From: Anaerolineales bacterium
Lineage (GTDB): Bacteria > Chloroflexota > Anaerolineae > Anaerolineales > Villigracilaceae
Direction: 5' to 3'
Length of the DNA: 46,635 nt
Assembly: GCA_022865905.1 (NCBI GenBank)
Contig: JALHUM010000119.1
Span: forward strand, 1-46,635
Shown here: piece after piece, positions 37,722 through 46,185 of the stretch
Layout of the letters: each line of letters begins with the position of its first letter
How positions within the stretch are numbered: position 1 is the stretch's first letter
Made by a program: the position numbers and the translations under genes
Notes under the pieces: model-generated
Database searches by the model: none
Seen by the model: the letters and a program-made list of their open reading frames with translations, nothing else
What the model was told of the DNA's origin: nothing

Positions 37722-40553
37722 ATGGAAAAGAGTATTTCTTTTATCATTAACGGCAAACCAATTCAACTCGAACCCATCCCCGGCGAGACGCTGGCCAACC
37801 TGCTTCGCAAGCGGCTGCAATTGACTGGGACAAAGATCGGCTGTAACGAGGCCGAGTGCGGCGCTTGCACTGTTCTGGTGGATGGTGAGCCGGTCATGTC
37901 CTGTATCTATCCTGCTGAGCGAGCACGTGGCAAGCAAGTACTGACGATCGAGAGTCTGGCTGAGTCGCACGATGGTGGCATCAAGCTTCATGCGCTTCAG
38001 GAAGCCTTTGTCAAATTTGGGGCTGTGCAGTGCGGTTTTTGCATCCCCGGCCAGATCATGACCGCCTACGCGCTACTGCGGCGCAATCCAAACCCAACAC
38101 AGGCCGAGATTCGCTATGCCCTAAAGGATACGCTCTGTCGCTGCGCAGCGTATCCTTCCATCGAAAGCGCGATCCAGGCCGCGGCCCATTCGCTGAGGAC
38201 CGGCGAGCCTGTTTCCTCTCCCCACGTTCAGGAATCAGAGACCGCTTACAAGGTCATCGGCCGGACACAGGTCCGCCCGGATGCGGTGGATAAGGTCACC
38301 GGTCAGGCCAGGTTCAGCGATGATCTGGCCTTCGATGGCATGTTGTATGCACGCGTCAAACGGGCGGGCATTCCCCATGCGTTCTTGCGGCGATTGGATA
38401 TCGGGAAGGCGCGCGCCCTGCCGGGCGTTGCCGCCGTGCTGACAGCCGCAGACCTGCCCGCCGAGAAGAATCACGGTCTGGTCATCTACGATTGGCCGAT
38501 CCTGATTGGCCTGGGCGAACGCGTCCGTTACGTGGGGGATGCGCTTGCCATCCTGGCCGCTGAAACCCAGGAGATCGCTGACGAAGCCGTGGGCTTGATC
38601 GAGGCTGAGTTTGAGGAACTCCCGGTCGTCAGCGACCCGATCCAGGCGCGCCAGCCGGAAGCGCCGGTTCTGCACGCAAACGGCAATTTGCTCAAGCACA
38701 TCAAGGTGCGCAAGGGTAACATTGATCGAGGTTTTGCCGAGGCTGACGTGGTCTTGGAGCATACTTTCCACACGCCTATCATGGATCATGCCTTCCTAGA
38801 ACCGGAGTGCAGCATTGCCGTGCCAGTCAAGAGCAATGATGTGACAGTCACATCAGACCGGATGGAGATATACGTCGGGTCGCAGATTCCCTATGCCGAC
38901 CGTGAACAAGTCGCCAGGGCGCTTGGCTGGACGGAGGATCGGGTGCGCGTCGTCGGGCAGTTGATGGGCGGAGGCTTCGGCGGCAAGGAAGATATCGCCG
39001 GGCAGATCCACGCCGCACTGCTGGCTTACGCAACCGGGCGACCGGTAAAATTGCTCTTCGACCGGCGCGAAAGCCTGCTGGTCCATCCCAAGCGCCATGC
39101 GATGCAGATCCGCGTCAAGGTTGGTGCGAAGAGGAATGGTAAGCTGACCGCAATCGAAACCGAATTGTACGGCGACACTGGCGCATACGCTTCATTGGGG
39201 GAAAAAGTGATGACGCGCGCCACCACCCATTCGGCTGGCCCTTATGATGTGCCGCACGTGCGCGCTGATTGCTATGCCATGTACACAAACAACCCTCCGG
39301 CGGGGGCTTTCCGGGGATTCGGCGTCCTCCAGTCAGCCTTTGCAGTGGAGGGCATGATGGACATGCTGGCGGCGGAATTGAGCCTAGACCCAGTAGCCTT
39401 GCGGCGGATGAACGCCCTGCGCATCGGCAGCGTGACGAACACCGGTCAAGAGTTGCGTGAGAGCGTAGGCCTGATCGAGTGCATAGACAAAGTCGAGGCA
39501 GAGATGCGCCGGCTTTGCCCTAATCCATCCCCCTTCACCCCCTTCCCTCTCCCGAAAACGGGAGAGGGAAGGGGGACGGGGAGTAAGGTGAGCGCCTGGG
39601 GTTTTGCTGTCGCGTACAAGAACACTGGCCTGGGCGGCGGCGCGCCCGACAAAGCTGGTGCCGAGGTGCAGCTCTATCCGAACGGCATGTTGGAAGTGCG
39701 CACCTCTTCCGCAGAATTGGGGCAGGGATTGGTGACCGTCTTGCAGATGATCGTGGCCGAGGAATTCTCGCTACACCCGGACCATGTCCGCGTCCTGGTC
39801 ATGGACACGGACCTGACCCCCGACGGTGGGCCGACTACCGCCTCGCGCCAGACCTACGTCAGCGGCAACGCGGCCCGCCTGGCGGCTCGCTCGCTGCGCG
39901 CCGCGATTGTCTCCACGCTGGCCGAGAAATATGACCAGCCTCCGGAGCGGGTCACTTTTTCCTATGGTTTGGCATACGTAGGTGATCGCTCCATTCCGTT
40001 GGGGAACGTGGTGGAAGAAATGCACCTGGTCGGACAGGAGCCGCGTGCCTTGTACGAATATTGGGCGCCAGCCACCTTGCCTTTAGGCGAGGGAGGTGAT
40101 ATGCACTTTGCCTACTCGTACGCGGCTCAGGCCGCCGAGGTAGAAGTCAATACATTTACCGGAGAAGTTCGTGTCTTGCGAGTGATTGCGGCAAACGATG
40201 TAGGCCGGGCAATCAACCCCTTGGGATTGCAGGCTCAGGTCGAAGGCGGTGTGATGATGGGCTTGGGCAGTGCCCTCACCGAACACTTCATCGTCGAAGA
40301 AGGCTACGTAATCACCGACCGCATGGCGCGTTACCGCATCCCGTCCATCCTTCACACCCCTGAGATCATCTCCTTCGTGGTCGAACAGCCGACCAAAGAA
40401 GGGCCTTACGGCGCCAAAGGGATCGGGGAAATCGTCAGCATCCCAACCGTCCCGGCTATCGCCAACGCCATCTACAACGCTGTGGGCGTACGGTTTGACC
40501 GTCTACCGGTGGATCAAGAGCAGATCGCGAAGGCGCTGGAAAAAACGAATTAG
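37722..40553 (+). CDS. Fused [2Fe-2S]/molybdopterin-binding xanthine dehydrogenase-family subunit, XdhD-like
   Basis: GCNEAECGACTVLVDG, VQCGFCIPGQIMTAYALL, then Mo domain GGGFGGKEDIAGQIHAALLA, NPPAGAFRGFGVLQ, GAKGIGEIVSIPTVPAIANAIYNAVG. Confidence 0.93.
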   Translation: MEKSISFIINGKPIQLEPIPGETLANLLRKRLQLTGTKIGCNEAECGACTVLVDGEPVMSCIYPAERARGKQVLTIESLAESHDGGIKLHALQEAFVKFGAVQCGFCIPGQIMTAYALLRRNPNPTQAEIRYALKDTLCRCAAYPSIESAIQAAAHSLRTGEPVSSPHVQESETAYKVIGRTQVRPDAVDKVTGQARFSDDLAFDGMLYARVKRAGIPHAFLRRLDIGKARALPGVAAVLTAADLPAEKNHGLVIYDWPILIGLGERVRYVGDALAILAAETQEIADEAVGLIEAEFEELPVVSDPIQARQPEAPVLHANGNLLKHIKVRKGNIDRGFAEADVVLEHTFHTPIMDHAFLEPECSIAVPVKSNDVTVTSDRMEIYVGSQIPYADREQVARALGWTEDRVRVVGQLMGGGFGGKEDIAGQIHAALLAYATGRPVKLLFDRRESLLVHPKRHAMQIRVKVGAKRNGKLTAIETELYGDTGAYASLGEKVMTRATTHSAGPYDVPHVRADCYAMYTNNPPAGAFRGFGVLQSAFAVEGMMDMLAAELSLDPVALRRMNALRIGSVTNTGQELRESVGLIECIDKVEAEMRRLCPNPSPFTPFPLPKTGEGRGTGSKVSAWGFAVAYKNTGLGGGAPDKAGAEVQLYPNGMLEVRTSSAELGQGLVTVLQMIVAEEFSLHPDHVRVLVMDTDLTPDGGPTTASRQTYVSGNAARLAARSLRAAIVSTLAEKYDQPPERVTFSYGLAYVGDRSIPLGNVVEEMHLVGQEPRALYEYWAPATLPLGEGGDMHFAYSYAAQAAEVEVNTFTGEVRVLRVIAANDVGRAINPLGLQAQVEGGVMMGLGSALTEHFIVEEGYVITDRMARYRIPSILHTPEIISFVVEQPTKEGPYGAKGIGEIVSIPTVPAIANAIYNAVGVRFDRLPVDQEQIAKALEKTN
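39538..39575. repeat. Palindromic element in frame in the XdhD-like gene
   Basis: CCCCCTTCCCTCTCCCG-AAAA-CGGGAGAGGGAAGGGGG, perfect 17-bp arms; encodes FTPFPLPKTGEGRGTG. Confidence 0.9.
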
Positions 40554-40593
40554 AGAAGAGGGGTGATAAAATAAGGGCGTGGAGTCTGTTGAT

Positions 40594-41862
40594 ATGGACA
40601 AATTCATCGGTTATCGTTGTTCACTCTGCAAGGCAGAATACCTTCCCGGACAGGTGACGTACACCTGCCCGAAAGATCATGGCAACCTGGATGTATTGCT
40701 GGATTACAACGGCCTGCGCCAGAAATTCCAGCCGGAGGATTTCACCTCCCGAACCGACGAGTCCCTTTGGCGTTACCTGCCGCTCCTGCCCGTTCCGGAC
40801 CCCGGCGGCGAGGGGACGCCTCTGCGCGCCGCTGGCTGGACGCCGGTCTTCTCGCTGCCGCGCCTGGCCGAGAAACTCGGCCTGCGCCATCTCTGGCTGA
40901 AAGACGAGAGCCGCAATCCGACCGCTTCCTTCAAGGACCGCGCCAGCGCGGTGGTGGTGGCGCGCGCCCGTGAAATCGGCGCGGAAATAATCGTAACGGC
41001 CTCCACCGGCAACGCCGGCGCGGCGCTGGCTGGCATGTCCGCTGCGATTGGGCAGAAGGCGGTCATCTTCGCGCCGAAGTCCGCGCCACCGGCCAAGGTT
41101 GCCCAGTTGCTCATCTATGGTGCGCGCGTCCTGCTTGTGGATGGCACCTACGACGACGCCTTCGACCTGACCATCATGGCGGCTGAAGAGTTTGGCTGGT
41201 ACTGCCGCAACACCGGCTACAATCCCTTCACTGCCGAGGGGAAGAAGACCGCAGCCTTCGAGATTTGGGAGTGGTGGATTGCTGAGCATCGGGAGTGGCA
41301 CGCGCAAGGCGACCCGCGTGATCGACATCCACCCCTGACTGTCTTCGTTTCAGTCGGCGACGGCAATATCATTTCGGGAATTTACAAGGGGTTCAAGGAT
41401 TTGTTAGAGTTGGGCTGGATCAACCGCTTGCCGCGCCTCATCGGCGTGCAGGCCGAGGGTTCGGCGGCAATTGCCAACGCCTTCCATGCCGGTACAGAGC
41501 GGATCACGCCGGTCTCTGCCAGCACCCTGGCCGATAGTATTTCGGTGAATCTGCCTCGGGATGGCGTACGCGCCATCCGTGCAGCCCACAAGACGGGAGG
41601 CACGTATATAACAGTAAGCGATGCTGAAATCCTGGCTGCCATTGCTGCGCTTGGCCCGTTGGGTATCTTTGCCGAACCGGCCGGCGCGACTGCCTATGCC
41701 GGGCTGGTCAAGGCGGTGAAGCAGGCGATCGTTTCATCGGAGGATCCGATCTTGGTTTTGAACACAGGCTTCGGGCTGAAGGATATCCGCGCCGCGATGC
41801 AGGCGGTCAGCGCCGCGCCGGTCATCGAGCCGACGCTGGAGGCGATCAGGAAAATCCTATGA
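40594..41862 (+). CDS. Threonine synthase-like PLP enzyme (fold type II)
   Basis: Zn-ribbon-like YRCSLCKAEY...CPKD, ESRNPTASFKDRASAVVVARA, ASTGNAGAALAG. Confidence 0.88.
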   Translation: MDKFIGYRCSLCKAEYLPGQVTYTCPKDHGNLDVLLDYNGLRQKFQPEDFTSRTDESLWRYLPLLPVPDPGGEGTPLRAAGWTPVFSLPRLAEKLGLRHLWLKDESRNPTASFKDRASAVVVARAREIGAEIIVTASTGNAGAALAGMSAAIGQKAVIFAPKSAPPAKVAQLLIYGARVLLVDGTYDDAFDLTIMAAEEFGWYCRNTGYNPFTAEGKKTAAFEIWEWWIAEHREWHAQGDPRDRHPPLTVFVSVGDGNIISGIYKGFKDLLELGWINRLPRLIGVQAEGSAAIANAFHAGTERITPVSASTLADSISVNLPRDGVRAIRAAHKTGGTYITVSDAEILAAIAALGPLGIFAEPAGATAYAGLVKAVKQAIVSSEDPILVLNTGFGLKDIRAAMQAVSAAPVIEPTLEAIRKIL

Positions 41863-43007
41863 CCTATAAACGCTGGAGTATGTCGGCGCGCTACCTTGTC
41901 CTCGGGCTCCTCATCCTCCTGGCCCTTCTCGGACTCTGGTACATCCGCTCAGTCCTGAAACCGTTAATCGTGGCCGCTTTTGTTGCATATCTCATCAGCC
42001 CGGCAGCGAGCTATCTGACCCAGCATACGAAGCTATCGCGCCGGGCATCAGTCAATATCGTCTATATCATCAGCATCCTGCTTCTTATCGGTGCGCCGGC
42101 GAGCATGACATCGCTATTCTTCGACGAATTCCAGCAAATCATTTCCGATATCCTCGATCTAATTGACCAATTGATTTCCTGGCTGATCAAGCCGCACGCC
42201 TTTGGTGGGTTGTATATTGACTTCGGACAGCTTGCGAACCAACTGGCGCAGTTCCGTACAACCTTCCTTTCCTCGTTGTCAGAGAACGCGCTCCATTTGC
42301 TCGAGCAGACTTCCCTTGGCGCCCTATGGATTTTGGTGGTGATGGTGGTGGTGTATTACCTGCTCGCTGAATGGGCGAACCTGCGCGAGCAGATGATCGC
42401 CTTCTTCCCTGCCGATTTCCGACAGGAACTCGAAGAGCTTTACCAGCGTGTGCGTGCCATCTGGATGGATTACCTGCGCGGCCAGATCTTGCTCATGTTC
42501 ATCGTCGGTGTGGTGTTTACCATTGCCTGGACAATACTCGGCATCCCCGGTGCGCTGGTTTTGGGCGTCATTGCCGGTTTCTTCACACTGGTTCCCGACG
42601 TTGGCCCGTTCCTGGCGGCTGTATTGGCGGCCGGAGTTGCCTTATTGGAAGGATCGAGTTGGTGGCCTTCGCTTCCGCATGTCATTATGGCGGTGATCGC
42701 CATGGCGGTATACATCTTCCTAATCATGATCAAGAATTTTTGGCTGCGGCCTTTCATCATGGGGCGCAGCGTGCACATGCCGGAAGCGCTGGTTTTCATT
42801 TTCATCGTCATGGCAACCGTCCTGTGGGGCATCCTGGGGGCGCTGCTTGTCATCCCGGTGGCGGCCTCGCTGGCGGTCATCTTCGACTATCTCCGCCGCC
42901 GCGCCCTGGGGATGGCACCCTTCCCGGACCCCCTCCCTGAGACGAAAACCGAGATAACGGCGGGCAGGTCGAAGGTCCGCCCGCCTCACAAACGGGAGAA
43001 GAAATGA
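41859..43007 (+). CDS. AI-2E family transporter
   Basis: Multi-TM; VFTIAWTILGIPGALVLGVIAGFFTLVPDVGPFLAAVLA. Confidence 0.88.
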   Translation: MTYKRWSMSARYLVLGLLILLALLGLWYIRSVLKPLIVAAFVAYLISPAASYLTQHTKLSRRASVNIVYIISILLLIGAPASMTSLFFDEFQQIISDILDLIDQLISWLIKPHAFGGLYIDFGQLANQLAQFRTTFLSSLSENALHLLEQTSLGALWILVVMVVVYYLLAEWANLREQMIAFFPADFRQELEELYQRVRAIWMDYLRGQILLMFIVGVVFTIAWTILGIPGALVLGVIAGFFTLVPDVGPFLAAVLAAGVALLEGSSWWPSLPHVIMAVIAMAVYIFLIMIKNFWLRPFIMGRSVHMPEALVFIFIVMATVLWGILGALLVIPVAASLAVIFDYLRRRALGMAPFPDPLPETKTEITAGRSKVRPPHKREKK

Positions 43008-43936
43008 CCGTCACCTATTCTATCGTCGTTCCAGTCTACAACGAAATGGATAACCTGGAAGAACTCTATCGCCGCGTACGGGAGGTGATGTCCGCTGCGC
43101 GTGGGACTTGGGAACTGGTCATCGTGGACGATGGCTCCACCGATGGTTCCACCGAGCGTATCCGCGCGCTGGCGCGGCAGGATCAGCAAGTCCGGCCGGT
43201 AATTTTTGCGCGCAATTTCGGTCACCAGATTGCCATTACCGCCGGCTGGGATTACACCCGCGGTGAGGCGGTCATCATCATGGACGCTGACCTGCAGGAC
43301 CCGCCCGAGGTCATCCCGGAATTGATCGCAAAGTGGAAGGAAGGCTATGAAGTGGTTTACGCCGTGCGCGTCGGGCGAGAGGGGGAGAGCTGGTTCAAGA
43401 AAGCCACCGCCTCGCTGTTCTACCGGCTGATCTATCGCATCACCGATGTGAAGATCCCGCTTGACACCGGCGATTTCCGCCTTTTAGACCGCAAGGTGGT
43501 GGAAGTGCTCAAGACGATGCGCGAGCGACACCGCTTCCCGCGTGGCATGGCGGCGTGGGTGGGCTTTCGCCAGGTCGGCGTGGAATACGCGCGCGCGGTG
43601 CGTTTTTCCGGCGTGACCAAGTATCCCTTCAAGAAGATGTTCAGGCTGGCGATCAACGCCATCACAGGTTTCTCGTATTTTCCCCTGCAACTGGCAACCT
43701 ATGTCGGTTTTACGGCGGCGGCATTGAGCATCCTGGCCATCCCGGTAGTCATCGTCATGCGTTTGACCGGACATTCGGCTTTCCTCGGACAGGCCACTAC
43801 GCTCATTGCGGTCCTGTTCCTGGGCGGAGTGCAGTTGATCTCACTGGGCGTATTGGGGGAATACATTGGCCGGATCTACGACGAGTCCAAGGGCAGGCCT
43901 CTGTATATCGTCCGCGAAGCGCCGGATAAAAGTTAG
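43004..43936 (+). CDS. GT2 family glycosyltransferase (polyprenyl-phosphate sugar synthase-like)
   Basis: YSIVVPVYNEMDNLEELYRRV, VDDGSTDGST, MDADLQDPPEVIPELIAKWKEGYEVVYAVR, two C-terminal TM. Confidence 0.93.
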   Translation: MTVTYSIVVPVYNEMDNLEELYRRVREVMSAARGTWELVIVDDGSTDGSTERIRALARQDQQVRPVIFARNFGHQIAITAGWDYTRGEAVIIMDADLQDPPEVIPELIAKWKEGYEVVYAVRVGREGESWFKKATASLFYRLIYRITDVKIPLDTGDFRLLDRKVVEVLKTMRERHRFPRGMAAWVGFRQVGVEYARAVRFSGVTKYPFKKMFRLAINAITGFSYFPLQLATYVGFTAAALSILAIPVVIVMRLTGHSAFLGQATTLIAVLFLGGVQLISLGVLGEYIGRIYDESKGRPLYIVREAPDKS

Positions 43937-43978
43937 CCATTCGCAAGCCAACACGTTCATACAACGAAGGAAGTTATC

Positions 43979-44527
43979 ATGGCTCGAAAGTCCGACCGTA
44001 TGTCGGATAGATCCTACATGTCCATGGTCTGGCTGTTCAAGCCCATTGATTTCCTCATGCCCGATTTCATTGACAGGTGGGTAAATAAATTCGGCATCCG
44101 CGAGGGTATGACCCTCGTAGATTATAGCTGCGGCCCGGGGCGTTACACCACGCGCTTTGCCAAACTGGTCGGCGAGAAGGGCAAGGTTTACGCAATTGAT
44201 ATTCACGAAATCGCGCTCGAAATCGTGAGAGAGAAGATGGTGAAGCTTGGCTTGGACAACGTGGAGCCTATCCTGGCAAAAGGTTAAGACAGTGGTCTGC
44301 CTGACCACGTGGCAGACATGGTGACGGCGATTGACATGTTCTTCAGCGTCAACGATCCGGCCGCTTTCCTGGCTGAACTAAAGCGCATCGCTAAACAGGA
44401 TGGGATGTTGGTCATTGACGACGGCCACCAGGCGCGCGCTGTGACGAAAGCTAAGATCGCCACAGCCGGTAGTTGGAAGATTGTGCAAGAGAGTGGGGAT
44501 CATATGAAGTGCACGCCGTTGAATTAG
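43979..44527 (+). pseudogene. Class I SAM methyltransferase with in-frame TAA (44285-44287)
   Basis: LVDYSCGPGRYTTRFAKLVGEKGKVYAIDIHEIALE...ILAKG[TAA]DSGLPDHVADMVTAIDMFFSVNDPAAFLAELKRIAKQDGMLVIDDGH. Confidence 0.7.
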
Positions 44528-44637
44528 GAAGTATCACCAGCAGCGGGGGAAAAATAACAAAAGTGTAAAGCCGGGTCAGAGGGTGATTAGGCTATAATCC
44601 AGACAGGTTCCGGGCCACCTGTTGAGGATTTCTGCTC

Positions 44638-45162
44638 ATGTATACCTTCGCTCCCGATGAAAAATCGTCCCCCGTCATGATTTATACGCCGGCCACACTT
44701 GTCTATGGCGAGGTGGTGACCAAGCAAGATATCCGCGTCAGCACCTGGATGCGCACCGAAGGCGCGCCAGAGTACCTGCACCTGCTCAAACCTCAGATCA
44801 TCAGCCTCATCAGCAGCCCGCCCAAGGTGCTGACCTATTCTGAAATCTACCTGCCGAATGCGCAAGTTGTTGGCTTTCACCTGACCCCGCCAGCGCACGA
44901 TCCGTTGGATTACGATGAGAACGAGCAGAACCGCATCATGCAGCCGATAAATATCCTGGTCGGCACTTTTATTCTTAATGGTCACCTTCGCATCTCCACC
45001 AAAGTTGATCTGGGCACCAGTTTCTCGACCGCGCGCAGCGCCTGGATGTCCGTCTATGATGTGAGGGTCTCCAATCCTTTTTTGCCGCAAATGGGGGAAG
45101 TGCGAGTGCCGATGCTGGTCGTGCGGCCCGGCCTGGTCAGCTTTGCGTTGCAGTCTGCCTGA
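44638..45162 (+). CDS. Hypothetical protein
   Basis: 174-aa ORF with good composition; no recognised motif. Confidence 0.6.
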   Translation: MYTFAPDEKSSPVMIYTPATLVYGEVVTKQDIRVSTWMRTEGAPEYLHLLKPQIISLISSPPKVLTYSEIYLPNAQVVGFHLTPPAHDPLDYDENEQNRIMQPINILVGTFILNGHLRISTKVDLGTSFSTARSAWMSVYDVRVSNPFLPQMGEVRVPMLVVRPGLVSFALQSA

Positions 45163-45188
45163 CGTTCAGAGAAATAATTTTAATCGAA

Positions 45189-45217
45189 CAGGCGGAGGGG
45201 GGATACCCATCCGCCTG
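45189..45217. repeat. Inverted repeat 3' of hypothetical gene
   Basis: CAGGCGGA/TCCGCCTG with G/C-rich interior. Confidence 0.55.
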
Positions 45218-45234
45218 TAGAACGACTTCCTACT

Positions 45235-45329
45235 GGAGGAAAAAGCAGGTAAGACCACGTTCATCGTGGGAAACTTCTGGCTCAGGTCGGAAACCTGCTG
45301 CCAGGATTTTGTCACCCGGTCTTCCCTCC
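45235..45329 (+). ncRNA. Candidate structured RNA (unknown class)
   Basis: Hairpin CCACG-TTCAT-CGTGG; nested stem CTGGC-T-CAGGT-CGGAA-ACCTG-CT-GCCAG; outer pairs GGAGG/CCTCC and AAGACC/GGTCTT. Confidence 0.35.
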
Positions 45330-45589
45330 GATGTGTATTGCAACCAGTTCTTCGATGAAAAAACCTCCTTTCCAGACCAAAAGAAGTCTATCTATATCAT
45401 ACAACGGATTTGTGTAGATTGCATTAAAATCAGCCTACATATCTGAAAGGGATTGTCCAGACCGGGGAGGGGATGGCTCTCGTCCCTCCCGCCGGGACCA
45501 GGCTGGGAGAGGCGCGAAAGCGTGTGATTGTTTATGGTTTTGAAGGCCGCGGAAGTGATATATAATGGTGATGTAGAGCGGAGGCTGTT

Positions 45590-45739
45590 ATGGGCGATAC
45601 GATGGTACGCAAGCAAATCCATTTGACTCAACAACTAAATCTCCTGCTCAAGCAATTGGCGAAAAAGCATGGCGTGAGCGAATACGAAGTTATGCGCCAG
45701 GCGTTCAAACATGAGTTTCGACGTACTGGGCTTGTTTAG
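45590..45739 (+). CDS. Ribbon-helix-helix-like small protein, possible antitoxin
   Basis: MGDTMVRKQIHLTQQLNLLLKQLAKKHGVSEYEVMRQAFKHEFRRTGLV*. Confidence 0.5.
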   Translation: MGDTMVRKQIHLTQQLNLLLKQLAKKHGVSEYEVMRQAFKHEFRRTGLV

Positions 45740-45845
45740 ACGAAGCCAAAATAAAGGGGAAGATTTCCAGGATGGACAGGTTCTGGAAGGAGTGCGTTTC
45801 GCCAACCCCTTCGCCGGGACGTTTGATGTGGAAGCTTGGCAGTAG
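45711..45845 (+). CDS. Small overlapping ORF downstream of the RHH-like gene
   Basis: MSFDVLGLFRRSQNKGEDFQDGQVLEGVRFANPFAGTFDVEAWQ*; overlaps previous ORF by 29 nt. Confidence 0.3.
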   Translation: MSFDVLGLFRRSQNKGEDFQDGQVLEGVRFANPFAGTFDVEAWQ

Positions 45846-46185
45846 CCATCTCACCAGGACAGGGCGAGAGACTCGAAAAAGGCTCATTCGTCTGGATTTT
45901 TCCTAAAGGCAAAGAGAGTACATCAACAGGCTAGAAGAGCCATTTTTCTCGAGTAAATTGGGAGGAACATAAGGCGAATCAATATGGGTATATAACCTTA
46001 ATTCAATTTCTTGTCACATAATCCACCTCGAAAAGCAACTTTGAACTAAGACTTCCAGATTGAATATCTTCGCTCTATAGCATGATCAAAAACGGCGCAT
46101 TTTCAAAGTGCGACGTGTTTTTTATTTTCGCGATATAATCTAAGTTGTCAGACATCTTCCCTTTTCCTCCCAGGAGTTCCCCGAA

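Noticed and set aside
45277-45304. Resemblance to SRP (4.5S) RNA domain IV (CUCAGGUCGGAAACC)
   Set aside because: The conserved 3' strand (GGAAGCAGC-type) is missing and the pairing differs; similarity is limited to a short loop.
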